A stretch of 64,000 nt of DNA from Hydnum rufescens UP504 (lineage: Eukaryota > Basidiomycota > Agaricomycetes > Cantharellales > Hydnaceae). The translations under genes were made by a program, and so were the position numbers. The notes beneath the pieces are model-generated. The model saw only the letters and a program-made list of their open reading frames with translations, was not told the origin of the DNA and did no database searches. The stretch lies in the NCBI GenBank assembly GCA_014904985.1, contig MU128997.1:62001-126000 (forward strand). Direction: 5' to 3'. Shown piece by piece: positions 44,776-56,920 of this stretch (within the stretch, counting starts at the first letter, position 1; each line of letters starts with the position of its first letter).

Positions 44776-46695
44776 TGAATAGATTACGAAAGAGGTTAAA
44801 GGCCTTTATCATTCATCCGTAAGTAGCTTTGGGTCTGGGCCTGGGCCTTGGCTCCAGGTAGAGTCTGGAGCCTTTGGGCACTAACGCTCATCACAGTTCG
44901 GACCGGATGCGGACCAGATGGCATCCGTTCGCATTGGGGCATCGTGAGGGATCCGAATCTCTAAATCCGTCAATCTGAGGATTCCATCTGTGGATTTCAG
45001 TGCAAGGGCGTGTCCGGGGTTGTTCTTGAATGTTTATGTGCGGTTTGTTCATGCCCCTACCACTGCTTTTGGCGACCTTTCTGGGGTTAATTGGACCCCT
45101 GAAAGTCTCTGACATGTGATGTGGCCCGATTTACTGCCTCCTCTCTAGAGCTATCTGCCGCTCTCCACCAGCAAAGACTCTGAAGAATTGATATGAACAC
45201 CAATTCTGGGATGAGAATTTTGATCACCTTAGGCAAATGACTTTTGTTGCCTACTATACTATAGATACACCCTACCTGAGGTGTTGTATATAGTGGTTTG
45301 CTTGGGTTGGTCTGCTTTTGCATTCTCCCCCAGGATCAAAAAATCTGGTTCCTCAGGGCTGGTTTTTTGGCCCTTGGTCCACTCTGGAAAGATGGGTTCA
45401 GGATTGGGGAAGTAGACCCCAAGAAGCTCCAGTCAGGTGTGAGGAAGCCAAAGATAGCCTCCAATTAGGTGATGCCAAGCTAGTGTGGAATTAAATTGTC
45501 CTCAGGCACCTTCACCATCAGTCTGAATTCCTTTACCCAAGTCTATGTGAAAAAGGATAAGAAGGGTAAGGGAAATCAAATATACAAAAGATTACTTGAA
45601 TCCAAACTTCTTTTCCTCATCATCAAGGTACAGTGTATTCAAAACCCCCGACCTCTTTCGGGGTACGTGTACATCCGAGGTCATCGCCACATGGGCATCC
45701 CCAAAGCACTGATACAGTCAGGATCAGGTGATCCGCGGATTGTGTCGGAGCTCATCCGACGATCCGATCCACAAAGATCTGTGAGGTGCCTATCAACATT
45801 GATGATGGGCGCCTAGGATTGCCGCAAGGATGTATGTCAGGTGCCTAGGAATTTGTAGGATCCCGCACAAATCAAGAAATTGATAGCGAAGCATTTGATG
45901 GAGATCATTAGTCAGCTTGACGTAATAACACACCCACGCGTTTGACGTCAGGACGGGTACCGCCCTGGGGTGTTCAAGAAACAAGAAACCGAGCTTGTAC
46001 AGTGTATTTAGCCCAGCTCTGAAAAATCTCGGTGGGAATTCCCGCTTCCTCGTCCCTAAATTCGCCCCGACGGAACCCCACCCAGATAGCGACCGGTTCA
46101 ACTGAGCTTCAGTCATTTCAGGGACTGCAAGGATAGGGAATTGCCAAGTTTGAAGGAGATAGTGATGAGATGATGCCTCCTTCAAGCTTTCTCTTTGAAA
46201 GGCCTAAGCCTGAAAAGGAGTCAAGTCAGCGGCGATGCTAAATGCTGGTTCATAAGGGCGTCCTACAACACTATACAGTTGTCAGCAGCAACATTGCTTG
46301 CCAAAGAGTGGTTACCAGAGATGTTAAAACATTAATATTGCCATGACCATGCATCTTTTGCTTCTCCATGGTAATAAAGTTAGAACTTTGCGCAGGGTCA
46401 GGAGAGATGAACCATATTCATTAAAGTCCAAACTGAAAAGTCTTGCAGCTTTGCATGGGCATTGTCATGCAGTCAGCGTTATCAGTATGCCGTAGATGGG
46501 TGGTAAATATGTCTTAATTTTCTCTTAAAATGTTCATAACCAATGGATCTGAACTGCCTTAGCGGCTTCTAACACGTGGCAACCGGTACCGCCACTGCGC
46601 AGCGCCCCGAATCTGAACCTAAAAGATGCACATCCGGTGTACTTATTCTAGTTACCTTGTCTTCCTGCAGCCTCCACCATATTGCCTGGGAGAGC
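44776..46695. other. Long non-coding stretch, possible decayed repeat
   Basis: About 1.9 kb with no domain-bearing ORF. It has runs of GGGCCTGGG type near 44830 and several self-similar GGATCCGA/GATCCG words near 44950 and 45725-45770, as in old transposon DNA. I could not define ends or a coding remnant. The ORFs at 45496-45816 (plus) and 45793-46185 (minus) are unconvincing. Confidence 0.3.
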
Positions 46696-48551
46696 ATGCC
46701 TCCAGCCCCCATCCTCCGTTATGTCACTATTGCTGTTAGCATTCTTGTGAGTTCCATGCCCGAGCGCGCACGGCTTAGAAGTCCATCGACCCCTCAACAG
46801 ATTTCACACTGTTCAGATTACTTTGCACTTCATGGCCAGCTTCTCCCATGAGGAGTATGGACGGACGATGTCCTTCTCTCTATGGGCATCTCGCCAATCT
46901 CCATCCAAGCTGCCGACCCCAAGCAAGTACTACCCACACGACCCTGACCCTGACCCTGTAACTACGGGAACAAACACGACTGTCAGGAAGGCCAACGCGG
47001 CCTTCGTCATGCTCGCACGGAATAGCGACTTACCTGGGGTACTCGATACTCTGAAACAACTAGAAGACCGATTCAACAAAAAGTTCCAATACCCATTCGT
47101 CTTTTTCAATGATGAGGACTTTACAGAAGATTTTAAAAAGTAGAGTTATCTCCCTTGTGGTGCTTTCATTTCATTTCTTACGCATTCCTTTTGTCGACGT
47201 GCACAGGTGGACCAGTGAAATCACATCGACACCTTGTGTGTACGGAAAGATCCCGAGAGACCATTGGGTCCAGCCAGATTGGATCGATGAGGCCAAGGCG
47301 GCCGAGTACCGGTTAAAGCTCGCCGAGGCTAAGGTTCGTTCTCACTATTCGATCTATTTTACTTCCAGAATTACTAATTCGCATTATAGATCATATATGG
47401 GGATTCGTGAGTCTAATTCGTAGTGTGATCCGTACCCAAAGAAACTGAAGAATACTTGGCCAGTGTCCCGTATCGGAACATGTGTCGTTTCAACTCTGGG
47501 GTACGTGGTCCCTCTGTAGCACCCATCCACCAACGCTCACCCTGCCTTACATATACTCCACAGTTTTTCTTCCGGCACGAACTCCTCAAGAATTACGACT
47601 ACTATTGGCGAATTGAGTGGGTATCTGGGGTTATCAGCTAATTCAGGTGCCTGACAATTCACGGGCTTTGCAAAGACCAGGGGTCAAGTTCTTCTGTGAC
47701 ATCGACTTCGATCCATTCTTGGTAATGCAAGACGAAAAGAAAGTCTACGGTGCGAGAACTGTTTCTCCGTCGGTAGAAAAAGTATTTTAACACCGCTGCA
47801 TAGGGTTTACCATCTCGCTCTTCGAATTCACCGAAACTATTCTAACACTTTGGGATGCCACGAAGGGTATGTTAATATTGCCTTGAAACCCGTGCGCGCA
47901 TCGACACTCATGTTAATGGCTCATACAGAATTTATCCAAGCAAATCCCGAGTTAGTCACAGCAGACAACGCGATGGGATTTCTCTCTGACGATGGCGGGG
48001 AAACATACAATCATTGTCATTGTGGGTATATACTCTTTTTCTTCTGCCAATTCTGATATATTGCGGAATCTCTAGTTTGGAGTAATTTCGAGATAGGTGA
48101 CCTGAACTTCTGGCGGGGCGAAGCATACATGAAGTTCTTCGAATTCCTCGACCGTAAAGGCGGTTTCTATTACGAGGTAAGTCCAAAATTGCCCTGGTCC
48201 CAGCTATGACCTCACGTCAGACGTGTCCAAATGCCTAACACCGGGTATTATTTTAATAGCGATGGGGCGACGCACCAGTGCATAGTATCGCCGTCTCGTT
48301 ATTCGCACACAGGGATCAAATACATTTCTTTGAGGATATTGGTTATCGACATGAACCATTCCAACATTGCCCACAAGGCGAGTCCCATGCGAGAGGGAAG
48401 TGTTGGTGCTCTGCGAGTCAAAACTTTGGTACGTCACGTTTTCCTTCGTGGCCTCGGGCGCCACGCCAATGGTGTCACGCTGGGTTACTGAATATCGTGT
48501 CCGTCTCGGTGCGCGACCGGTAAATTCGTAATCGTAGATTATGACTGGTGA
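46696..48551 (+). CDS. Alpha-1,2-mannosyltransferase, KRE2/MNT1 family (GT15)
   Basis: Golgi type II membrane enzyme adding alpha-1,2-mannose to O- and N-glycans. It starts MPPAPILRYVTIAVSIL, a signal anchor. After an intron it continues ITLHFMASFSHEEYGRTMSF. The catalytic region has KANAAFVMLARNSDLPGVLD, TLKQLEDRFNKKFQYPFVFF, NDEDFTEDFKK, STPCVYGKIPRDHWVQPDWI, PYRNMCRFNSGFFFRHELLK, YDYYWRIEPGVKFFCDIDFD, GFTISLFEFTETILTLWDAT and NAMGFLSDDGGETYN. HCHFWSNFEIGDLNFWRGEA is the family signature. [36 protein letters not shown] and a last codon set reading NFDYDW follow, with TGA at 48549-48551. About nine exons, phases consistent. The stem is short. Confidence 0.93.
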
Positions 48552-49696
48552 GTCGTCCGCGGTATATCCAAGATAATATATACGAGAGCTCAATGTCGGC
48601 GCAACAGGTTCTCGTGTCTGAGCAAGTTCGACGCGATTTTCTGATTTGTTACGTGCGTTAATTCCGGATCTAGACGATGTATCCTGCCCTCTGAACATAT
48701 GTACATATGTATGTCCGTAACAAATTATACCTGCATATCTAGTTTACCCTTTCAAGTCTTGAGCATGATTCTCCGGACGCTGAGAGTTTAGACAAAAGGG
48801 GATAAAGCTGAGGGTGCCCACCTAGTGCCCCTGACTTCTGTCGTGAACCACTGCGACCTACTCAGTCATCTCCGTACTCCCGTTTTCACTCCCGCCTCTC
48901 CATGGATCGGGTGCATGCTGCCAGGTGGTGATGTGCCTCCATCCATGGGACCCTTCTCCCGAGTGGCGGACAGGATCGCACCCAAATCCCCTGAAACCGA
49001 TCCCGTCACTCAATAATTGCGGAAGTTGGGGCCACACGCGAAAAGGGGCCATTATCTCCGACGTATAGTCTGTCATTTTCCATCATATCACTAGAAACCT
49101 CCTGGTGTACTTTATGTCATAGGGGCCCAACTGTTTGTTTGATTTACTTAAACATCCCCCATCTCAACCCCCCTTTGAGCGGCCTGTTCCCCCCTTTATC
49201 TTGCTTTTACAGTAAAACCCCTTGCTCTATCTCTCAAATTATAAGCATCATGGCCTTGGTAGAAGGGTTGCTTGCCGGCAAGAGAAGAACTACGAAAATG
49301 TTAGCAGAAAATGAGTGAGCTTGAATGAATAGAATTTGTTGGTGGACATGGCACCGCGACCCCAAGTCATGCCAGTGTCCGACGGGGTTTGCGGCAACTG
49401 GGACTCTGGAGGGAGCTCCTCCAATATGTCGCATGTCAATTTTATTTTTTTTAGTTTATCCAGGCTTATAATGTAGGTTGCAGGGTGCAGGATACCCTGT
49501 CCGTGCTACGATACCAACTGAAAATATATTATCAAAAACAAAAAAGAATTCCGAATGTAAAAATTCCTGCCTCGGACTTTCTCGCCTACCATAAAAACAT
49601 CCTAGGTGCCTCCCAAGTGTCATCATGCACATGAATTAGTGGGTACTCATAGATAATCCAGCAACCATAAGACAAACAAAACAAAACAGAACGGGA
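48552..49696. other. Intergenic, no supported gene
   Basis: The minus ORF 48204-48698 overlaps the end of the mannosyltransferase gene and is its shadow. No domain-bearing ORF elsewhere. 49440-49690 is AT-rich. Confidence 0.35.
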
Positions 49697-52600
49697 TCAG
49701 GCCCCCACTGGAGAAAATGGACCGGGGATATTACAGATATCGCATGCCTCCTGGAGCCTATGGAGCAGATTTTGGCAGTTGGCAGCCATACCGACTATGA
49801 TTAAATACTTGAGTACTTGGAAAATCGAAATGATATACAAGAGACACAGCAGCGCACATGGGTTGTTGACAAAAACGGAAGCCAAATGGTCCAGGGCGGG
49901 ACGCATATCCATCGCGACTTGTAATGGGGCGATTAATGTATTATCGGCTTCCCATATTTGGAGGCACCTGGCAGGGAAATCCACAAACATTGCTCGACGG
50001 GTTGCGGTGCCCTAACGTACCGAACGAATACTTCCACAAAGTACCTGTGATCGCTGTTAGCGATCACCCAAGGCCGAACTTCAAATTGAAACCCCGAGGA
50101 AATTCTACATACCAAGGCATATACGGGTTCCAGGGTACCTGTTCAATCAGTGAAACAACCCTTCTAGTGGTGTCTCTCAGGGAAAGCTGAGCAAGTTGGG
50201 CTTCACATGAAGAGTCAAGATATGTCAGAGTCCGCGATATGGTCATTCGTCACGTACCCCACTCTCTTGCCTCTCTCCGCGGTGGCATGGATCTCGGATG
50301 GACAGAACGCACGTATAGCGAAAGATCGTGGCCCGTCATAGTCATCCGTATCCTGTAAACCCGGGGAAGTCAGCAACATCGATCAAGTTATACAGCTTTA
50401 TACGAGCAACTGAACATTTGGAGCATTTGAACACATGCCCATGCCCGGTGTAGGTCGGTCTTGCAAACATGCCGACTGAGCGCATTCTCGATACGATCCA
50501 TTTCGAGACGCAGTTGCATAATACAGGATTCGCGGTCCTCATCATCTCTCCGTAGCTGGTCCATTTGTAGACTGGCTTGGAAGACCATGAATGAGCGGAT
50601 GTAGAGGGCCCATTTCGAATCTTTTCCGGCTGGCGCAAAGCCTCTAGAGACATACAGGGCTTCCCCAGGAAAGAAGAGCCCGAACTGAGCAGTTTTAATA
50701 CAATTATGAATGTGAGTCTCCCTGATAATAGCACGTTCTGGCTCACGTTCGACGGGTTTAAAATTCTCAAGTTCACGCGAGGTTTCACAAAAGCAACCAG
50801 GGTTATCGTATACGCCGACATCGTAACAAAACTGCAAGAAAAAAGGGTGTGTTTAGTGGAGCGAATGCCGCAAAAAAAAACAGGTAACACACGCGCTCCA
50901 AACCAAGATCCGAATCTGCTCTCGGGTGATCCTGGCTTCCGTCCAATATGGATGATAACGAGGAGATACCAACCAGTCACGACCGAGTGTGCTACTCCCC
51001 ACGGGGGGGTCAGATGGAAGTGACACGCGGGAGCAATGGCATGAGTCGCCCGGTGAATTTGAGGACGGATGTGGGGACAGCGACGGATATGACGTGGATA
51101 TTGCAGGAACTGGTGGATCAACCAGAGTGGATGCCTGCTGTCGTTGCAAATGACTGTGTGGTGGCGCTGCAGGACTCGCTGTAGACTCCACTTCAGGAAG
51201 GAAAGCGGTAGAAGCCGCAAGACTGGGACCATCCAAGGTCGCAAGTGACATGGAGCTTAAAATATGGTCCAGCATATGGAAGGCGGGGCGACCGAGTCCA
51301 TCGGTTTCGAATGGTTGCTCCGTGGCGTTATATAGTGCAAGCACCTGAGATGGCTATGATCAAGACGACCGGCCTCCATGTCAGTCTGAACATACCATGG
51401 CAGCCTGGGGTAGATTCAGATCGAACCATCCGGCGTTGATGGAGGCCTGCAATGCTCCATATGCGGCACGTTCAAGGAGCTGAATAAATGATGAGGTAAG
51501 AACACCAGAAGGTAGTGGACCAAGATTACCTGGGCGCGATCTCGAGGGATTGTATCACGGTCACCGATGGATTGCATGAGACTAGACAGAGCTAGCACAG
51601 ACAACACCAGACTAGGCTGCATTTTCTCGCGGTCCGGAGGGTATAGGATACAGCTACAAGAAGCGAAAGGCGTGAGTATACCATAAGACAATGTCACCGT
51701 CGAGTTACTTGATTAAATGTGGGACACGGAGAAAAGGAAGTGCATGGCCGGCGTTTCGGAATATGAGCGTGAAGTCTGAGGTAATCGTGCGTATACTGAT
51801 GCGTGGGTTAACGACAAGTGCTCCTGCAGACAGTGAGGACTGACTTACGCGGTATGACGGTCGGAAGAATATATACCGAGCAAAGTATCCCACCAAGTCT
51901 TGCGAGAAAATTGTACCGATGGACCGTGAGTGATACTTAGGCTGGTATCCCAAACAATGGGACCATTGCCCCTGCGCATACATCAGTTTCATCAATAACA
52001 AATTCTATCCAGAGCTATACGAACCATGTGAAAAGGTCATTGCCAACGGCGACAGGCTCCTCATGAAGGGTCCAGGTATGCGTGCTGCGAACATATCCAA
52101 CCTCCGGAGGGGTTTCGTTCTGGAAGTGATTTATCCATGATTGAACATGGGAACGCGCAGAGGCTCAGACTCACAGATTTAGTATTCGAGGAATGTGAAC
52201 TATCGTCCAATCCAGCGTGGATCACGCAAACATCAGAGCTCGGTGATGTTGTGGAAATAGGGGGGCATGCATTCTACGCATTTTGACCATGATACTGATC
52301 AGTCCGACTAGTTGCCTTCGTTCACCTAGAGTGAGATCGAGTTACCGTAGCTTCGTCGGGTCGGGATGTCGAGGCAGCCGAATTATATGATGTGGTCTGG
52401 GCTTCGGGATCAATACGCTGTGGAGGCAGTAAATCGCCAAGGACTTTTGGAACTGCAGAGCGCCGTCGCCTCGCTCCTGGGACTTTGTCTGGGCCTCGCC
52501 GTTTCGGCTTACTGTCGTACACACACTCCTTATTGCGAGCAAGACAACCAGCACAGATCTCTTGCCCATCGCATTTTACCTTCCTGCTGCGGCTATCACA

Positions 52601-52960
52601 ACAAGATTGATATATTATTGAGGGAACGCGGAAGACCCAAATTTTAGGATGGTCACCAAGTATAACATGCCCTCCTAGGAGGCGGGACGGTGGTGGAGGT
52701 CGGATTCAAGGATGCCGAAGTGATCAAGCGCTCTGGAATGTGTTCGGGGATAGATCCGGAGCCGAGAATTATCTCTTGAGAAGCGATGGGCCTGCTATGA
52801 GGAATCAAGGTTGTGTGGGGGTGGAGGTCGGAGTCAGAGGACATCATGCATTCGGATGAAAAACTTGACAAGGAGATAGCTAGTGGCCTGGGAGGCAACC
52901 ATAAATTTTCAACGAATGCTTTCAAATCAAGCGTGATTTGCCCCTTGGTTTAGGCAAACT
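49640..52960. repeat. Tandem duplication unit 1 (Zn2Cys6 gene locus)
   Basis: Aligns over about 3.3 kb, in the same orientation, with 53680-56920. Long identical runs occur, such as GGTATACTGATGCG-type and CGGTATGACG...GGAAGAATATATACCGAGCAAAG at 51850 and 55860. The offset is about 4.0 kb. Differences are substitutions plus scattered small indels. Confidence 0.88.
49697..52847 (-). CDS. Zn2Cys6 fungal transcription factor (copy 1)
   Basis: Nuclear DNA-binding regulator. Exon 1 (52657-52847) begins MMSSDSDLHPHTTLIPHSRP and ends VPPPRRACYT plus two bases of a Cys codon. A 64-nt intron joins RSRKVKCDGQEICAGCLARN-KECVYD, completing C-x2-C-x6-C-x5-C-x2-C-x6-C, the canonical binuclear zinc cluster. 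A linker KPKRRGPDKVPGARRR follows. The middle has SPRYHPYWTEARITREQIRI, CYDVGVYDNPGCFCETSREL, LFFPGEALYVSRGFAPAGKD and LQMDQLRRDDEDRESCIMQL. The end is PALDHLASVFVNNPCALLCL and ACDICNIPGPFSPVGA, stop at 49697-49699. Many introns; I did not resolve every junction between 51000 and 52300. No target or pathway can be inferred. Confidence 0.8.
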
Positions 52961-53679
52961 CATATTGTCTGCCAATGCCACAGGCCAGGGAAAGAGACCC
53001 TGAGGGAAGATCAAGATCCCCAATACCAATTCCTCTGTTGAGGGACCGGTCACGCGACCATCAAATCAGCAAATGCCTATACAGGATATGAATCACATGA
53101 TCATTCTGGGGATGTGCTAACATGTTTCATCATTGAAAAACTGAAGAAAATATACACTTTCAATTATTTCCAGTGCAAAGCGCGAAAGCGCTACTACCGA
53201 GGCATCGATTAGGATGAATTACTTCTGGTCTGGGGTGTATCACACGTTATCCTGACACCGTTCCTTTGTGGCAGTGGACGCTCCCAGGCCGACAATACGG
53301 GGAACGGCGCGGGCCATCATAACCAAGTAAGAGACATGTCGAAGGGCTCTGCTGGACGACCTGAACCCCACAGTGAACGGTAGGTCTTGAAGGATCGATC
53401 GTGGCAGTATGAGCCAGTTGGAAATCGACGGTTTCGCGCTCGTAAGTCAGCCAAATTTCGACTGAATCGGATTTCTATTGCGCGGAACGAAACTATTGAG
53501 GGGACCTGAAGCTAGGGATTTCGAGTTGATATGGTATATGGTGTCTTGTTGCGCGGAAGCCAGTCGTACAGGCTACACAATTCTCCCCGCGTGTTGGCGA
53601 TATAGCTCTTTGCGTCAAAGAGATACCCCAGTTAAACGAGGCATCTCGTGCTGCAATTCATTGACATAACTGAATTGGT
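52961..53679. other. Spacer between the duplicated regulator loci
   Basis: About 0.7 kb with no counterpart in the other unit and no supported gene. The plus ORF at 53478-53669 (63 codons) has no domain. Confidence 0.35.
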
Positions 53680-56600
53680 GGACACTCATAGATAATCCAG
53701 CATTCGTAAGACGAACAGACGGGATCAGAACCCCATCGGAGAAAACGGACCAGGGATACTACAGATATCACATGCTGCCTGGAGCCTGTACAGGAGATCT
53801 TGGCAGACGGCAGCAACGCCAACTATGAAAAATACTTTAGTACTTGGAATTGAAGTGATATAAGACACCGTACAAGGGTTGGTAAAAACGGAAGCCAAAT
53901 GGTCCATGGCGGGACGCATATCCATCGCGATTTGTAATGGGGCGATCAATGTATTATCGGCTTCCCAGATTTGGAGGCACCTGGCAGGGAAAATTCAGAA
54001 ACATTGCTCGAGAATTACGGTGCCCTACGTACCGAATGAATATTTCTAGGAAGTGCCTGTGATCACTGTTAGCGATCACCAAAGGCCGGGCTTCAAATTA
54101 AAACCCCGAAGAAATCCACATACCAAGGCATAAACGGGTTACAGGGTACCTGCTCAATCAGTGAAGCAATTCTTGTAGTGGCGTCTTTCAGGGAAAGCTG
54201 AGCATGTTGGGCTGCACATGAAAAGTCAAGATATATTAGAGCCCGCGATGTGGACACTTGTCACGTACCCCACTCTTTTGCCTCTCTCCGCGGGGGCATG
54301 AATCTCGGATAGACAGAAGGCACGTACCGCGAAAGATCGTGGCCCGTAATAGTCATCCGTACCCTGTAAACCTGCGGCAGTTAGCAACGTCGATAAAGTC
54401 ATACAGCGTATCCTAGTGACTGAACAGATGGAGCATTTGAAGACATCCCCATGCCCGGTGTGGGTCGGTCTTGCAAACGTGGCGATTGAGCGCATTCTCG
54501 ATACGATCTGTTTCAAGACGCATTCGTATAACCAAGGATGCGCGGTCCTGATCGTCTCTCCGTAGATTGCTCTGCTCCATTTGCAGACAGGTTTGGAAGA
54601 CCAGGAATGTGCGGAGGAAAAGGGCCCATTTTGATTCTTTTCCCGCTGCTTCAAAGCCTCTAGAAACATGCAGGGCTTCCCCGGGAAATAGCAGCCGGAG
54701 CTGAGAAAGTTTAATAGAGTTATGAACGCAAGTCCCCTGATAGTACCATGTTCTGGCTCACATTCGACGGGTTTAAAAGTCTCAAGTTCATGCGAGGTTT
54801 CGCAAAAGCAATCAGGGTTATCGTATATCCCGACATCATGACAAAACTGCGAGAAAAAAGTATGTGTTTGGCGGAATGAGATACGGAGGACTGGATACGC
54901 ACGCGCTCCAAACCAAGATCCGAATCTGCTCTCGGGTGATCCTGGCTTCCGTCCAATATGGATGATAACGAGGCGATGCCAACCAGTCACTACCGAGTGT
55001 GTTACACCCCACGGGGGGGTCAGATGCGAGGGACAAGCGGGAGCAATCACATGAATCGTCTGGTGAATCTGAGGGTGGATGTAGAGAGAGTGACGGATAC
55101 GACGCGGATATTGTACGAAGTCGTGGATCAACCAGAGTGGAACTCCCCTGTCGTTGCAAATGATTACGTGGCGGCGCTGCAGGACTCACTGTAGGCTCCA
55201 CTTCAGGAAGGAAAGCGGTAGAAGTCACAGGATTGGGACCATCCAAGGTCGCAAGTGACATGGAGCTTAAAATGTGGTCCAGCATATGGAAGGCGGGCGG
55301 CCGAGCCCATCGGCTTCAAATGGTTGTTCTGTGACATTATATACCGCAAGCACCTGAGATGGCTGGGATCAAGATGTCCAGGACCCATGTCAAGTTTGAA
55401 CATACCATGGCAGCCTGGGCTAAATTCAGATCGAACCATCCGGCGTTGATCGAGGCCTGCAACGCACCACGCGCAGCGCATTCAAGGTGCTGAATAAATA
55501 ATGAGACAAGAATAAGGGAAGGCAGTGGACCAAGATTACCTCAGCGCGATCTCGGGGGATTGCACCACTACCACCGAGGGATTGCATAAGACTGGACAGA
55601 GCTAACACAGACAAAACCAGACTAGGCTGCATTTTCTCGCGGTCCGGAGGGTGTAGGATACAACTACACGAAACGAAAAGCGTGAGCATATCATAAGACA
55701 ATGTCACTGACGAGTTACTTGATTAGATGTAGGACACGAAGGAAAGGAAAGGTATAGCCAGAGTTTCGGAATATGAGCGTGAAGTCTGAGGTAATCGTGC
55801 GTATACTGATACGCGGGTTAACGACAAGTGCTCCAGGGGACAATGGGGGCTGACTTACGCGGTATGACGATCGGAAGAATATATACCGAGCAAAGTATCC
55901 CACCAAGTCTTGCGAGAAAATTGTACCGATGGACCGTGAGTGAGGCTTGGGCTGGTGTCCCAAACAATGGGGCCATTGCCCCCGCGCATATATCAGTTTC
56001 ATAATAGCAAATTTTATCCACCGCTATACAAACCATGTGAAAAGGTCATTGGCAACGGCGACATCTTCATGGGGGATCCAGATGCGCGTGCTGCGAACAT
56101 ATCCAACTTGCGAAGGGGCTTCGTTCTGGAAATAATTTATCTATTGGTATTGAACATAGGAACGCGCAGAGGCCCAGACTAACAGATTCAGTGGCTCCAG
56201 TCTTCGATCTATCGTCCAATCCAGCATGGATCACCCAAACATCAGAGTTTGAAGATATTCTGGAAATAGTGGGGTGTGTATTCTGCGCATTTTGACCATG
56301 ATACTGATCAGTCCGACTAGCTGCCTTCGTTCACCTAGGTGAGATTGAGTTACCGTAGCTTCGTCGGTTCGGGATGTCGAAGCAGCTGAATTATATGATG
56401 TGGTCTGTGCTTCGGGATCAATACGTCGTGGAGGCAGTAAATCTCCAATGTCTTTTGGAGCTGCAGAACGCCGTTGTCTCGCTCCTGGGACTTTGTCCGG
56501 CCTCGTCCTTTTGGCTTAGCGTCATACACGCACTCCTTATTGTGAGCGAGGCAGCCAGTGCAGACTTTTTGGCCATCGCATTTTACTTTCCTACTACGAC

Positions 56601-56920
56601 TAGCACGACAAGATGGATATGTTATTCGGGAAACGCAGTAGATCCAAATTATATGATCATCACCAAGCATAACACGCCTTCCTACGAGGCGGGACGGTGG
56701 TGTTGGTCGGATTAAAGGATGCCGAAGTGAGAGAACGCTCCGGAATCAGTTCGCCGGATCCGGAATTACCTCTTGAGAAGCGACGAGCCTGCTATCAAGA
56801 ATAATGGTCGTGTCGAGGGACATCGTTCGCCGTGAAAAACGTGGCAAGGAGATAGTGGGAAGTGACCCATAAATCTTCAATAAATGCTTTCAAATCAAGT
56901 GTGATGGTCCCTTGGTTATG
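53680..56920. repeat. Tandem duplication unit 2
   Basis: Partner of 49640-52960. The similarity includes flanking non-coding DNA on both sides (for example CGGGACGGTGGTG...GGATGCCGAAGTGA at 52682 and 56692), so the whole locus was copied, not a processed transcript; introns are retained. Confidence 0.88.
53725..56823 (-). pseudogene. Decayed copy of the Zn2Cys6 transcription factor (copy 2)
   Basis: Retains the zinc cluster across the same intron (PPRRKACYAC, then RSRKVKCDGQKVCTGCLAHN) and much of the body, including HPYWTEARITREQIRILVW, CHDVGIYDNPDCFCETSHEL and DICSIPGPFSPMGF. Frame breaks relative to copy 1: near 56745, the N-terminal part beginning MSLDTTIILDSRLVASQEVI stops early. Near 56505, one base is missing just after KPKGRG. 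Near 54735, one base is missing in the segment after CEPEHGTI. With three lesions it is unlikely to make a complete regulator. It might still encode a short zinc-cluster peptide. Confidence 0.7.

Noticed and set aside
44814..45820. A second transposon with ends near 44814 and 45800
   Set aside because: GGATCCGA-like words are shared, but no clear inverted ends or target duplication could be defined.
48204..48698. 164-aa minus ORF
   Set aside because: It is antisense to the last exons of the mannosyltransferase gene.
50342..51244. A 300-aa minus-strand ORF as the main product of regulator copy 1
   Set aside because: Its composition is His/Arg/Trp-rich and unlike a regulator. The spliced frames at 50388-50837 and 50853-51344 give charged, helical, family-like sequence that lines up with copy 2.
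52322..52570. CCDSRSRKVKC as the start of the zinc cluster in one exon
   Set aside because: That reading lacks the second Cys. Splicing from ACYT at 52657 restores C-x2-C-R-S-R-K-V-K-C.
54226..55131. A 301-aa minus-strand ORF in copy 2 as an intact gene
   Set aside because: It mixes the true frame and a shadow frame; continuity arises from the one-base deletion near 54735.
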